Counted from the stretch's first letter, positions 1 to 7,639 are shown. The stretch: 8,860 nt of DNA from DYTH01 sp964552725 (GCA_964552725.1 CAZKHU010000109.1:1-8860), one strand, 5' to 3'. Numbers and translations are program-made. The notes: a model not told the origin generated them from the sequence alone.

Positions 1-48
1 TATGAACATTAAGCTTCGCTTTCGGGAATGACAAATGGTTTTGCAATT
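1..48 (-). repeat. Terminal inverted repeat, left copy
   Basis: These 48 bases are the exact reverse complement of 8812-8859; identity stops at base 49 on this side and 8811 on the other. Read outward from the window, both copies start AATTGCAAAACC and end near AATGTTCATA. Positions 11-21 (AAGCTTCGCTT) form a 4-bp stem with a 3-nt loop, and the opposite strand carries GCGAAGC, known as an unusually stable DNA mini-hairpin. The copy lies about 160 bp past the stop of the MFS gene. No transposase is present, so this is best read as one end of a dispersed repeat in which the assembly stopped. The true outer limit of the repeat cannot be seen. Confidence 0.95.
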
Positions 49-208
49 GGCTCTCTTTTGAACAAATATCCGTACGCGATACTTCGCCGCCGGTAAACTA
101 TCCTTTTTTGCGTCTTGCTGTCAACAACCACTTGCCTGCTTTCTGCAAAATTGTTGCAAGCGATTTGCTTTTCGGGGAACGGCGTATTTTCGGCTCCGGA
201 TCGGCCTT

Positions 209-1396
209 TCAAGTAGCGGCCCGGAAAGATTCTTCTTGCGCATTTTGATCCGGGTAGCGGAGCGTCAGGCTCATGATCAGACCAAGGAAGGGGAGAACAG
301 CTATGGATTTCAGGGCGAACGGCACGCCGAAATGATCAGCCAGAACCCCCAGCAGCGTTACGCAAATGCCGCCCGCCCCGATGGCGAAGCCGACCATCAG
401 ACCGGAGGCGATCCCGAGGTTATGGGGAAGCAGGCGCTGCACCATGACAATGGTGACGGTGAATGTGGAGACCACAATCATGCCCAGCCCCCCCAGCACT
501 AAAAACAGCGCCGTGCCGTGGGCAATGAAAATCAGCGGCAGCGCCAGCGCCGTCAGGAGCATGGCAAAGGTCAGGTAGCGTTTGTGGCCCATTTTGTCGG
601 CGACAGGCGCGCCGCCTAAAGTTCCCAGAACCCCTCCCAGCAGAAAAACAGACACCAGCGCGCTGGCGTAAAGGGGGTCTCCCTTGAGATAATTTATGTA
701 ATAAAAGGGGATGTAGGTCATCAGGCCCATTTGAATCCATGAGCGCATCATCACGATGCCGATCAGCAGGATTACGGAGATATAGGTTGCGCGCGAAATC
801 TTGTAGGAAGCATCCTTTGCGGCTTTCCTGGCGACCTGGCCGGTCGTGATTTTTTTCCAGTAAAGCAGAATAATCCCGGTAACCAGCAGGGAAGGGATGA
901 TGATGGCCGGCAATGACGAAAAACCGCTGTACTTGATGATAAAAACGGAGATTATGGGTCCCAGGGCAAAGCCGAGATTGCCGCCCACCGAGAATATTGC
1001 CATGCCCATGACCGGCTTTTCCCCGGTAAAACTGGCGGCCGTCTTGTATCCCTCCGGATGGAAGGAGGCGACTCCGAGACCGCTTATCCCTACCAGGGCT
1101 AATACTATCAAGTAGCTTGAGGACAAAGATAATAAAGAGAAGCCTATACCGGCGCAGAGGCATCCGACAGGAAGAAGGAAGGGTTTTTCCTTTATGTCGG
1201 AAAGATAGCCGAAGAGGGGCTGGATGAAGGAAGATGTAAAGTTAGCCGCCATCAGGATAACGCCCGTCATTGTATAAGAAAGAGAGAGGTTCTCCTTCAG
1301 AAAGGGCAGTACGGCCGGCAGCGCCCCCTGATAGATGTCGGTCACCATGTGGCCCAACGAAAGCAGGAGCAGTATTTTCAGGTTGAATTTTCTCAT
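209..1396 (-). CDS. MFS exporter, fosmidomycin-resistance (Fsr) type
   Basis: A 395-residue inner-membrane transporter of the major facilitator superfamily, with hydrophobic stretches along its length consistent with 12 membrane helices. Features typical of the Fsr group are GHMVTDIYQGALPAVLPF at residues 15-32, QPLFGYLSD at 59-67 (the motif-A-like loop between helices 2 and 3) and GLGVASFHPEG at 106-116. Fsr proteins are proton-driven drug exporters, and the E. coli member gives fosmidomycin resistance; the actual substrate here is unknown. The frame stays open upstream to 1486, but the extension lies inside the preceding gene, so ATG 1396 is chosen. It sits 7 bp after the flavoprotein stop, with GGGGAGG about 13 nt upstream, a rather long spacing. 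It is the last gene of the minus-strand run. No clear hairpin-plus-T-run terminator follows it. Confidence 0.9.
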   Translation of the reverse strand: MRKFNLKILLLLSLGHMVTDIYQGALPAVLPFLKENLSLSYTMTGVILMAANFTSSFIQPLFGYLSDIKEKPFLLPVGCLCAGIGFSLLSLSSSYLIVLALVGISGLGVASFHPEGYKTAASFTGEKPVMGMAIFSVGGNLGFALGPIISVFIIKYSGFSSLPAIIIPSLLVTGIILLYWKKITTGQVARKAAKDASYKISRATYISVILLIGIVMMRSWIQMGLMTYIPFYYINYLKGDPLYASALVSVFLLGGVLGTLGGAPVADKMGHKRYLTFAMLLTALALPLIFIAHGTALFLVLGGLGMIVVSTFTVTIVMVQRLLPHNLGIASGLMVGFAIGAGGICVTLLGVLADHFGVPFALKSIAVLPFLGLIMSLTLRYPDQNAQEESFRAAT

Positions 1397-1403
1397 TTTA
1401 TGA

Positions 1404-2009
1404 TTATTGCCTCCCCGCGGCGAAGTCGGAAACCAGTTTTTTGCCGGCGGCGAGGGCCTGGGGAAGCGCTTCGGGATATTTGTCAATGTCGCCGTTTGCG
1501 TCTACCTTCCGGAAGAGGAGATCGCCGGCGTAAGAGGCGTTGAAGGCGTCAAAAAAGTATTTTACCGTCAAGGACGTGCCTTCAAAGAGCCGCTGTCCTT
1601 TTGTCCCCCCGACGGAAATGAAGAACCCTTTCTTCTTCTGCGCCTGGTCGCCGAGCGCCGGGTCGTGGAGCGTGTATTTCCTCTCCCAGAGCGCCTGCGA
1701 GCGATCGATCAGCGCCTTGGCCCAGCCGGTTACCCCGTAAAAGTATATCGGCGATGCGAGAATGACGATATCCGCAGCGAGAAGGCGCGGATAGATCTCC
1801 TGCATGTCGTCTTCGATCCTGCATATTCCCTGCCGGGAGCAGTCGTGACAGCCCCGGCACGGGGTGATATTGAAATCGCTGACCCGCAGCGCCTCGATTT
1901 TTGCCCCGGCCTCTCCTGCCCCCCTGAGCGCCTCGTCAAGCAGGATGTCGGTATTGCCGCCCCTGCGGGGGCTCCCATAGATTCCCAGGACTTTTATATT
2001 ATCGGCCAT
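1404..2009 (-). CDS. Iron-sulfur flavoprotein-like NAD(P)H oxidoreductase
   Basis: A 201-residue flavodoxin-fold protein of the NADPH-dependent FMN reductase family. GSPRRGGNT at residues 12-20 is the FMN phosphate-binding loop, and SPIYFYGVTGWAKALIDR at 86-103 is the second conserved FMN-contacting segment. Four cysteines at 51, 54, 57 and 63 are spaced CX2CX2CX5C. This fits the compact motif (CX2CX2CX4-7C) that holds a 4Fe-4S cluster in archaeal iron-sulfur flavoprotein (Isf). Many related reductases carry a similar CxxCxxC...GxC...DD block whose cluster has not been shown, so cluster binding is an inference. It is presumably a cytoplasmic electron-transfer or quinone/nitro-type reductase. 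GAGG about 6-7 nt before ATG 2009 supports the start. It lies 25 bp after purQ and 7 bp before the MFS gene, so co-transcription is likely. Confidence 0.85.
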   Translation of the reverse strand: MADNIKVLGIYGSPRRGGNTDILLDEALRGAGEAGAKIEALRVSDFNITPCRGCHDCSRQGICRIEDDMQEIYPRLLAADIVILASPIYFYGVTGWAKALIDRSQALWERKYTLHDPALGDQAQKKKGFFISVGGTKGQRLFEGTSLTVKYFFDAFNASYAGDLLFRKVDANGDIDKYPEALPQALAAGKKLVSDFAAGRQ

Positions 2010-2034
2010 CTTTTACCTCGTCTTTATGGATAAT

Positions 2035-2865
2035 TTACGCAAATTCCCCGCTGCGGAGGAAGGCGGCGGCATTGCGAAACAGCAGAAGCCCCATGCCTTC
2101 TTCGGGAAGCTCCTCCCTTGTCCAGCGGGGGTGGTTTGTCCGGTGCAGATAAGCCTCGGGATGGGGCATCAGGCCGAAAATACGGCCCGTTTCATTGCAG
2201 ATTCCGGCAATGCCGTCAGTGGAGCCGTTGGGATTCGCCGGATAATCCAGTGTTTCCCGGTCGTAAAGCGGACTGGTGTACTGAAGGGCGATCAGGTTTT
2301 TTGTTTTTATTTTTTCCCTGGTTGTTTCGTCGCCGGTTATAAACTTGCCCTCTCCGTGGCGGACAGGCAGGTAGATGCCGGAGATGCCGCGGGTGAAAAC
2401 GCACGGCGAATCGGCATTGCCGAGAAGATGAACCCACCGATCTTCGAAGCGCCCGGAATCGTTGAAGGTAAGTGTGGAGGTTTGTCTTTCGTAGCTGCCG
2501 TTCAGCCCGGGCAGAACCCCCAGCTTGACAAGGAGCTGAAAGCCGTTGCAGATTCCCAGAATCAGCTTTCCGGCCGCTATGAACCCCTGAAACTGGTCGT
2601 AGAGCCGTTCGCTCCCGCCCGAAATCCGGGAATGGAGAATCCGGTTGGCGCCGGCTTTGGCGGAGCCGAGGTCGTCGCCGTCAAGAAAGCCGCCGGGCAA
2701 ATTCAGAAAATGGTAGTCGTCAAGGCGTTTGGCGCCGCAGAGAAGCTCGCTGATATGGACAATCTCCACCGTGTCGAAGCCGGCAAGCCTGCAGGCGTGG
2801 GCGGTCTCCATTTCGCAATTGGTTCCATTGCCGGTGATAACGATGGCCTTTATTTGCCGGGACAT
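2035..2865 (-). CDS. purQ: FGAM synthase, glutaminase subunit PurQ
   Basis: The glutamine amidotransferase subunit of phosphoribosylformylglycinamidine (FGAM) synthase. It releases ammonia from glutamine and passes it to PurL, which converts FGAR to FGAM in de novo purine synthesis in the cytoplasm. Class I amidotransferase features are intact: nucleophile elbow LGICNGFQ with Cys106, and MPHPEAY with His235 and Glu237 completing the triad. PVRHGEGKF (167-175) and NPNGSTDGIAGI (211-222) are typical PurQ segments. At 276 residues it is longer than Bacillus-type PurQ (about 225). The frame opens at 2949, but homology begins at MSRQIKAIVITG, so ATG 2865 is chosen; an AAAGGA-like sequence lies about 12 nt upstream, so the ribosome site is weak. 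It follows purL after a 186-bp structured gap and precedes the flavoprotein gene by 25 bp. Confidence 0.95.
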   Translation of the reverse strand: MSRQIKAIVITGNGTNCEMETAHACRLAGFDTVEIVHISELLCGAKRLDDYHFLNLPGGFLDGDDLGSAKAGANRILHSRISGGSERLYDQFQGFIAAGKLILGICNGFQLLVKLGVLPGLNGSYERQTSTLTFNDSGRFEDRWVHLLGNADSPCVFTRGISGIYLPVRHGEGKFITGDETTREKIKTKNLIALQYTSPLYDRETLDYPANPNGSTDGIAGICNETGRIFGLMPHPEAYLHRTNHPRWTREELPEEGMGLLLFRNAAAFLRSGEFA

Positions 2866-2890
2866 ATTTTTGCAATTTCCTTTCAGATAA

Positions 2891-3061
2891 TATCGCCATT
2901 TATGGGCAATTAACTGGCGATAGCTATGAAAAACGCCTTTTAGCGACAATTTTTAAACCCGCAGCGCATGTGGGATGCAAACTGCAATATCTAAACCCAA
3001 AGCTTAATGTTCAAAATCCAGAGGGCAATCGCCTGAAATCATGGCGATTCGCTAAAAGGCG
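2891..3061. repeat. Nested inverted repeats in the purL-purQ gap
   Basis: The gap holds several related repeats. TATCGCCA (2891-2898) pairs with TGGCGATA (2915-2922) around a 16-nt loop. AATCGCC (3027-3033) pairs with GGCGATT (3043-3049) around a 9-nt loop. CGCCTTTTAGCG (2934-2945) is the exact reverse complement of CGCTAAAAGGCG (3050-3061). The last element contains the purL stop codon (3052-3054). In the minus-strand transcript these could fold as a long-range stem enclosing one hairpin, with a second hairpin just upstream of purQ. No T-run follows, so a classical terminator is not supported. It could be an mRNA-processing or attenuating structure, or a remnant of a REP- or MITE-like element. 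Confidence 0.6.
3000..3013 (+). repeat. Internal 14-bp match to the terminal repeat
   Basis: AAGCTTAATGTTCA here is identical to 8844-8857 in the right terminal repeat, and its reverse complement is present at 3-16 in the left copy. The rest of the 48-bp unit is absent. A 14-bp match is unlikely by chance in a window this size, so it may be a remnant or a shared module of the same dispersed repeat family. Relative to transcription it is inverted compared with the copies behind mdh and the MFS gene. Confidence 0.5.
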
Positions 3062-6030
3062 AGCGGCCGCTGCCAGGCATCCTTCAAAACGGAGAGCTGC
3101 TCCTCCAGGATCATGTTTCCGTTCCGGCCTTTTATCGTCAAAAGGTCATGTCCGGCAACCTTGCCGATCAGGGCGAATACGGAATCGCCCAGAATCGTTT
3201 CGAAGGCGTTTCTGCATTCTGGACGGACTGTTGCGATGAAGCGGCTCTGTGTTTCCGCAAAGAGCAGCTCGTCGTCGCGGCTGATTCCCTCTGCGGGCAC
3301 TTTTGCCAGATCGAGGTCAATTCCCAGGCCTCCCGCGAAGGCCGATTCGGCGAGCGCCACGCCGAGACCGCCGTCCGAGCAGTCATGGCAGGAGGCGACA
3401 AGCCCGTCCCGAATTGCGATGCTCAGCCGCCGGTAAAGCAATTTTGCCGCTTCCGGTCTTACCCGCGGAACGCTGTTGCCGATTGCCCCATGCAGAGCGT
3501 ACCATTCCGAGCCGCCCAGTTCCCGGTATGTTTTCCCCAGAATATAGACAAGATCGCCCGGTTTTTTGACATCCATCGTCACCACCTTGCGAACGTCTGC
3601 GATCTTTCCCAGCGTCGAGAAAAGGAGCGTCGGCGGAACGGAGATGCGCACATCGCCGATCTGGTAGTCGTTTTTCATGCTGTCCTTGCCCGAGATGCAG
3701 GGGACTCCGTAGGCCGTCGTGAGGTCGTAGAGCGCCTCGTTGGCCCGGATGAGCTGGGCAAGCTTGTAGTCCCCGTCGGGATTCTTTTCGGACTGAACCG
3801 GGTCGCACCAGCAGAAGTTGTCAAGGCCGGCCAGCATGTCGAGCGAGGCGCCGGTCGCAATGGCGTTTCTGACCGCCTCGTCGATGGCCGCCGCCGCCAT
3901 GTGGTAGGCGTCGATATCGCTGTAGCGGGGGCAGATCCCGTTGGCGACGACAATTCCCTCGAACGAATCCAGCAGGGGCCGGATGACGGCGGCATCGCTC
4001 GGGCCGTCGTTGGATATGCCGGTCAGCGGCTTGACGACGCTTCCTCCCTGCACCTCGTGGTCGTACTGGCGGACAACCGACTCCTTCGAACAGATGTTCA
4101 GGCGCGACAGCATGCCTTTGAGTTCATTCCCTAAATCAGCCGTTTCGGGAAAATCCGGTTCCGGATGAAGCGGCGCCCTCCAGGATGCGTGCAGATTCAT
4201 CTGCGGAAGACCGTCGTGGAGAAACGGGAGTGCAAGCAGGGCGACGGTCTGTTCGCCGTGGCGGACGTGAAACCAGCCCGAATCGGTATAGCGGCCAAGC
4301 GGGGTGGCCTCCACATCCATTTTTTTGGCCAGGGCGAGAAATTCATCAATAGTTTCAGGAGACACGGCGAGCGTCATTCGCTCCTGGGATTCGGAGATCA
4401 GTATTTCCCAGGGGGCAAGCCCTGGGTATTTGAGCGGCGCCTGGGCAAGGTCGAGCTCGCAGCCCCCGGAGATTCCCGCCGTTTCGCCTACGGATGAGGA
4501 AAGCCCGCCCGCGCCGTTGTCGGTGATTGCCCGATAGAGCCCGCGATCCCTGGCGATCAGCAGAAAATCCGTCATCTTTTTCTGGGTTATCGGGTCGCCG
4601 ATCTGCACCGCCGTCACCGGAGAGCCTTCGTGCAGTTCCTCGGAGGAGAAGGTGGCCCCGTGGATGCCGTCCTTGCCGATGCGGCCGCCGGTCATCACGA
4701 TGATGTCGCCGGGCAGGATTGTCTTCAGATGGCTCAATTCACCCTGGATCCGGGCCGGCATGATTCCCCCCGTGCCGCAATAAACAAGCGGTTTCCCGAG
4801 GTAGCGCTCGTCGAAGACGATGCAGCCGTTGACGGTCGGGATGCCGCTTTTGTTGCCGCCGTGCTCGACGCCTTCGCGTACCCCCTCATAGATCCGGCGC
4901 GGGTGAAGTATCCGGGCCGGCAGGGTTTTTTCGTATTCGGGAGGCGCGAAGCAGAAGACGTCGGTGTTGAAGATCAGCTTTGCCCCCCGGCCGGCGCCGA
5001 ACGGGTCGCGATTTACCCCGACGATGCCGGTGAGCGCCCCGCCGTAAGGATCGAGGGCGGAGGGGGAGTTGTGGGTTTCCACCTTGAAGACGAGGTTCCA
5101 GTCGTCATTGAAGCGGATGATGCCCGCATTGTCGGAAAAGACGGAGAGGCACCAGTCGTCTGCGCCCATCCGTTTTCTTATCTCGCTGGTTGAGCCCTTG
5201 ATGCAGGTGTTAAAAAGGGAATTTATTTCCCGGGACTTTCCGCCTCCGTCATCATAGAGGATGCGGGCATTGAATATCTTGTGTTTGCAGTGCTCCGACC
5301 AGGTCTGCGCCAGACATTCCAGCTCCGCGTCCGTTATCCTGCCGGAGAGTCCCAACTCCTCCCTGCGGGCGATAAAGGCTTCATTTTGCAGGCGCCGCTG
5401 GATGATTTTCATCTCTTCAAGGGTGAGGGCAAGCAGTCTTTCCTGACTGATTTTCAGCAATTCGCCGTCGGGGATATTCAGGTCTATCTCCATTGTCCGG
5501 GGGAGGTCGTTCCCCATCACCTGCGGGATGTAGGGTTTTATTGGAGAGGCCGGCATCCCTGCTGCCCCGGGATAGATATCGTATCGCTGGATCAGGTCGT
5601 TGGCGAGGAGTTCCGAGGCAATTCTTGCGGCGTCGGCTTGGGAAAGAGGGGACAGGGGAGCTCCGCTGATTGCGTACTGGCGAGACGTATAAACGTGCGC
5701 CTTTTTGCCGGTAAGAACGGCAATTGCCTCGGCGGCAGTCTTTCCGACATTGTCGGTGACGCCGGGGCGAAACCCGACCTCGATGAGCCAGTCGTATCCG
5801 GTGGCTAAAGAGGCGTTTATTGCGTAATTCTGGACTACCGGGTCGGACAGGGGGCCGCAAGCCGATTTTTCGAGTTCTTCCCGTCCCAGATCGCCGTCAA
5901 TCGTGTAGATTTCGAACGTCTGGACGGAAGCGACGCTTATCTTCAGGTGGTTGATAATCCTGTCTTTCATCTTTTCGCCGAGGGCATCCCGGACCCCGCT
6001 TTTAAAACCGATCTCAATGCGATTGAGCAT
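3052..6030 (-). CDS. purL: FGAM synthase PurL with fused PurS-like N-terminus
   Basis: The synthetase subunit of FGAM synthase, which uses ATP and PurQ-derived ammonia to turn FGAR into FGAM. At 992 residues it is longer than the stand-alone small PurL (about 720) and shorter than the single-chain enzyme with a built-in glutaminase (about 1,300). Residues 1-125 carry two PurS-like halves with matching signatures, IGFKSGVRDALGEK (7-20) and VGFRPGVTDNVGK (85-97). The PurL body follows: WSEHCKHK (244-251), the ETHNSPSALDPYGGA loop (318-332), GGRIGKDGIHGATFSS (448-463), QIGDP (476-480), GKDSMKN (781-787) and CHDCSDGGLG (881-890). There is no C-terminal glutaminase domain, which matches the separate purQ downstream. 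ATG 6030 has a GGGGA-like ribosome site 6-7 nt upstream. I recall this fused form in Desulfobacterota but cannot verify that here. Confidence 0.96.
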   Translation of the reverse strand: MLNRIEIGFKSGVRDALGEKMKDRIINHLKISVASVQTFEIYTIDGDLGREELEKSACGPLSDPVVQNYAINASLATGYDWLIEVGFRPGVTDNVGKTAAEAIAVLTGKKAHVYTSRQYAISGAPLSPLSQADAARIASELLANDLIQRYDIYPGAAGMPASPIKPYIPQVMGNDLPRTMEIDLNIPDGELLKISQERLLALTLEEMKIIQRRLQNEAFIARREELGLSGRITDAELECLAQTWSEHCKHKIFNARILYDDGGGKSREINSLFNTCIKGSTSEIRKRMGADDWCLSVFSDNAGIIRFNDDWNLVFKVETHNSPSALDPYGGALTGIVGVNRDPFGAGRGAKLIFNTDVFCFAPPEYEKTLPARILHPRRIYEGVREGVEHGGNKSGIPTVNGCIVFDERYLGKPLVYCGTGGIMPARIQGELSHLKTILPGDIIVMTGGRIGKDGIHGATFSSEELHEGSPVTAVQIGDPITQKKMTDFLLIARDRGLYRAITDNGAGGLSSSVGETAGISGGCELDLAQAPLKYPGLAPWEILISESQERMTLAVSPETIDEFLALAKKMDVEATPLGRYTDSGWFHVRHGEQTVALLALPFLHDGLPQMNLHASWRAPLHPEPDFPETADLGNELKGMLSRLNICSKESVVRQYDHEVQGGSVVKPLTGISNDGPSDAAVIRPLLDSFEGIVVANGICPRYSDIDAYHMAAAAIDEAVRNAIATGASLDMLAGLDNFCWCDPVQSEKNPDGDYKLAQLIRANEALYDLTTAYGVPCISGKDSMKNDYQIGDVRISVPPTLLFSTLGKIADVRKVVTMDVKKPGDLVYILGKTYRELGGSEWYALHGAIGNSVPRVRPEAAKLLYRRLSIAIRDGLVASCHDCSDGGLGVALAESAFAGGLGIDLDLAKVPAEGISRDDELLFAETQSRFIATVRPECRNAFETILGDSVFALIGKVAGHDLLTIKGRNGNMILEEQLSVLKDAWQRPLAF

Positions 6031-6032
6031 GT

Positions 6033-6107
6033 TTAATCCCCGTTTTTCGTTCCGTTATGTTCATCAAAAAACGCGTTTTCAATATCAGATAGGCAGGTAA
6101 AAAACAA
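6033..6107 (-). CDS. Possible 24-residue ORF ahead of purL
   Basis: A TTG codon at 6107 opens a 24-residue frame (FFTCLSDIENAFFDEHNG within it) that ends with TAA at 6033-6035, two bases before the purL start. A strong Shine-Dalgarno-like GGAGGAGG lies at 6119-6126 on the minus strand, 11 nt from the TTG, with an AAGG at 6 nt. The frame is open for 36 codons in total but contains no ATG or GTG. It resembles no family I know. It could be a leader peptide coupled to purL, or a chance frame. It is incompatible with the promoter suggested at 6079-6107, because both use the same bases. Confidence 0.2.
   Translation of the reverse strand: MFFTCLSDIENAFFDEHNGTKNGD
6068..6107 (-). promoter_or_regulatory. 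Possible purL promoter with palindrome at the start site
   Basis: On the minus strand TTGTTT (6107-6102) and TATTGA (6084-6079) are 17 bp apart, a weak sigma-70-like match (3 of 6 and 4 of 6). The perfect 12-bp palindrome AAAACGCGTTTT (6068-6079) would then cover the transcription start, where a repressor could sit. One or two 12-bp palindromes are expected by chance in this much DNA, so only its position makes it interesting. No purine riboswitch is recognisable in the gap. Confidence 0.25.
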
Positions 6108-6163
6108 ATAGAACCTTGCCTCCTCCCAAGCGTTGCGCGTAAAAACTGGTGGTTATGGGGAAT

Positions 6164-7516
6164 TCAAACGTTGAGGAATTTGTCGATCACGGCGGCGATT
6201 GTCCGGCAGATATTTTCCGTTTCTTCCTGGGTCGGGCCCTCCGCCATGATCCGGCAGATATGCTGGGTTCCCGAATAACGGACAAGCACGCGGCCCTGAT
6301 CTCCCAGATGCGCCTCCGCCTCGCGGATCGCCGCTGCGATCTCCGGGATCGATTCGAGTTCCGGCCTGGATTTTACATGCACATTGATCAAAACCTGGGG
6401 GAAGACTTTCATGATTTCAGCCAGTCCGGAAAGCGGCCGGCCTGTCTTTTTCATGGCTGCCGCCACCTGCAGGGCGGTGATAATCCCGTCTCCGGTTGTA
6501 TGGTGTTCGAGGAAGATCAAATGGCCGGAATCCTCTCCCCCCAGCGCCGCCCCCGTTGCCTTCATCGCCTCGATAACGAGGCGGTCGCCGACCCCGGTGA
6601 CAACCGATTCTATTCCCAGGGATTCGAGGGCGATGCGCAGGCCGGTATTGCTCATCACCGTCCGGACAACGGTATTGCCGGTCAATTTGCCTTCGTTTTT
6701 CATGATCCTGGCGCAGATGGCAAGCATCCGGTCGCCGGTGAGAACAGCGCCCTTTTCGTCCACCGCGATCACCCGGTCGCCGTCGCCGTCGAAGGCAAAA
6801 CCGGCGTCGGCGCCCCATTCCACTACCTTCTTCGCCAATTTCTCCGGGTGCTGCGAGCCGCAGCGGAGGTTGATGTTTTTGCCGTTCGGTTCATTGAACA
6901 GGACTGTCGTCGTTGCGCCCAGTCCGGAAAAGACGTCCGGCGCGACGCGATAAGCGGCTCCGTTCGAACAGTCGAGAACGATCTTCATCCCTTCGAGGGA
7001 ATATTCACGGGGAAAGGATTGTTTCAGAAACTCCGCATAGCGGCCGGACGCGTCATCCATCCGGGACGTCCTGCCGAGTTTGGCGGGGGAGGGGGTGAGG
7101 GTATGAATCTTTTCGGGGGATACCATATCCTCGATGGCCGCTTCCGTTTCGTCGGAAAGTTTGAAGCCGCCCGGGCCGAAAATCTTTATCCCGTTGTCTT
7201 CATAGGGGTTATGGGAAGCCGAGATGACGATTCCCGCATCGGCGCGGAAGTTGCCGGTAAGAAAGGCAACGCCGGGGGTGGGAAGAACTCCTGTCACTAT
7301 TGCGTCTGCTCCCATCGAGCAGAGTCCGGCGACAAGCGCGCTTTCCAGCATGTCCCCGGAGATGCGGGTGTCCCTGCCGATGACGATGCGGGGCGCATCT
7401 CCCTCATGATCAAGCAGACGGGCAACAGCGCGGCCTATATTCATTGCCATCTCCGCCGTCATCGGCGCCTTGTTCGCCACCCCCCGAACGCCGTCTGTTC
7501 CGAACAGTTTTCCCAT
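6164..7516 (-). CDS. glmM: Phosphoglucosamine mutase GlmM
   Basis: Converts glucosamine-6-phosphate to glucosamine-1-phosphate, the cytoplasmic step between GlmS and GlmU on the way to UDP-GlcNAc for peptidoglycan and LPS. At 450 residues it is the normal family length. The start MGKLFGTDGVRGVAN is the GlmM N-terminus. The phosphoserine loop is ISASHNPYEDNGIK with Ser101, the metal loop is FDGDGDR with Asp243, Asp245 and Asp247, and the sugar loop is GGEDSGH (326-332), where GGEQSGH is more usual. The phosphate-binding loop is RYSGTQ (413-418) instead of the common RxSGTE. All catalytic groups are present, so it should be active. ATG 7516 has AAAGG about 8 nt upstream. It is transcribed away from mdh. 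The usual cdaA-ybbR neighbours are not seen; purL follows 133 bp downstream on the same strand. Confidence 0.97.
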   Translation of the reverse strand: MGKLFGTDGVRGVANKAPMTAEMAMNIGRAVARLLDHEGDAPRIVIGRDTRISGDMLESALVAGLCSMGADAIVTGVLPTPGVAFLTGNFRADAGIVISASHNPYEDNGIKIFGPGGFKLSDETEAAIEDMVSPEKIHTLTPSPAKLGRTSRMDDASGRYAEFLKQSFPREYSLEGMKIVLDCSNGAAYRVAPDVFSGLGATTTVLFNEPNGKNINLRCGSQHPEKLAKKVVEWGADAGFAFDGDGDRVIAVDEKGAVLTGDRMLAICARIMKNEGKLTGNTVVRTVMSNTGLRIALESLGIESVVTGVGDRLVIEAMKATGAALGGEDSGHLIFLEHHTTGDGIITALQVAAAMKKTGRPLSGLAEIMKVFPQVLINVHVKSRPELESIPEIAAAIREAEAHLGDQGRVLVRYSGTQHICRIMAEGPTQEETENICRTIAAVIDKFLNV

Positions 7517-7639
7517 CCGCCCAGCCTTTAACCCTTTCCCGCACCGCTGCCCTGATTGCCGAATGTCTCCCGTGGACCGCCTTTTGTTGCAGACGTCTGT
7601 TTATTGCGGACTCTTTAATTTTTTCACCCAAACTTTTGC

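Noticed and set aside
9..212. 67-codon minus-strand frame starting with TTG that overlaps the MFS stop and ends inside the terminal repeat (PFVIPESEA).
   Set aside because: It has no ATG and no family resemblance, and its last 13 codons are repeat sequence; it looks like read-through of non-coding DNA. I see nothing else in 49-208 beyond a weak 5-bp stem at 144-158 without a T-run.
1397..1486. 30-residue N-terminal extension of the MFS protein.
   Set aside because: It lies inside the flavoprotein gene and is polar and proline-rich; the first helix and typical start follow at ATG 1396.
2868..2877. TTTTGCAATT, a 10-bp match to the inner end of the left terminal repeat, next to the purQ start.
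   Set aside because: It is AT-rich and short, and a 10-bp match to some part of the repeat is expected by chance.
2035..2913. Long plus-strand frames opposite purQ, purL and glmM (up to 460 codons).
   Set aside because: They are antisense shadows produced by GC-rich codon use; the minus-strand proteins carry full family motifs and these do not.
2866..2949. 28-residue N-terminal extension of PurQ starting at 2949.
   Set aside because: PurQ homology starts at MSRQIKAIVITG, and the extension crosses the inverted-repeat region.
7590..7599. 10-bp palindrome CAGACGTCTG between glmM and the lipoprotein frame.
   Set aside because: Several palindromes of this length are expected by chance in a window this size, and it does not coincide with a convincing promoter.
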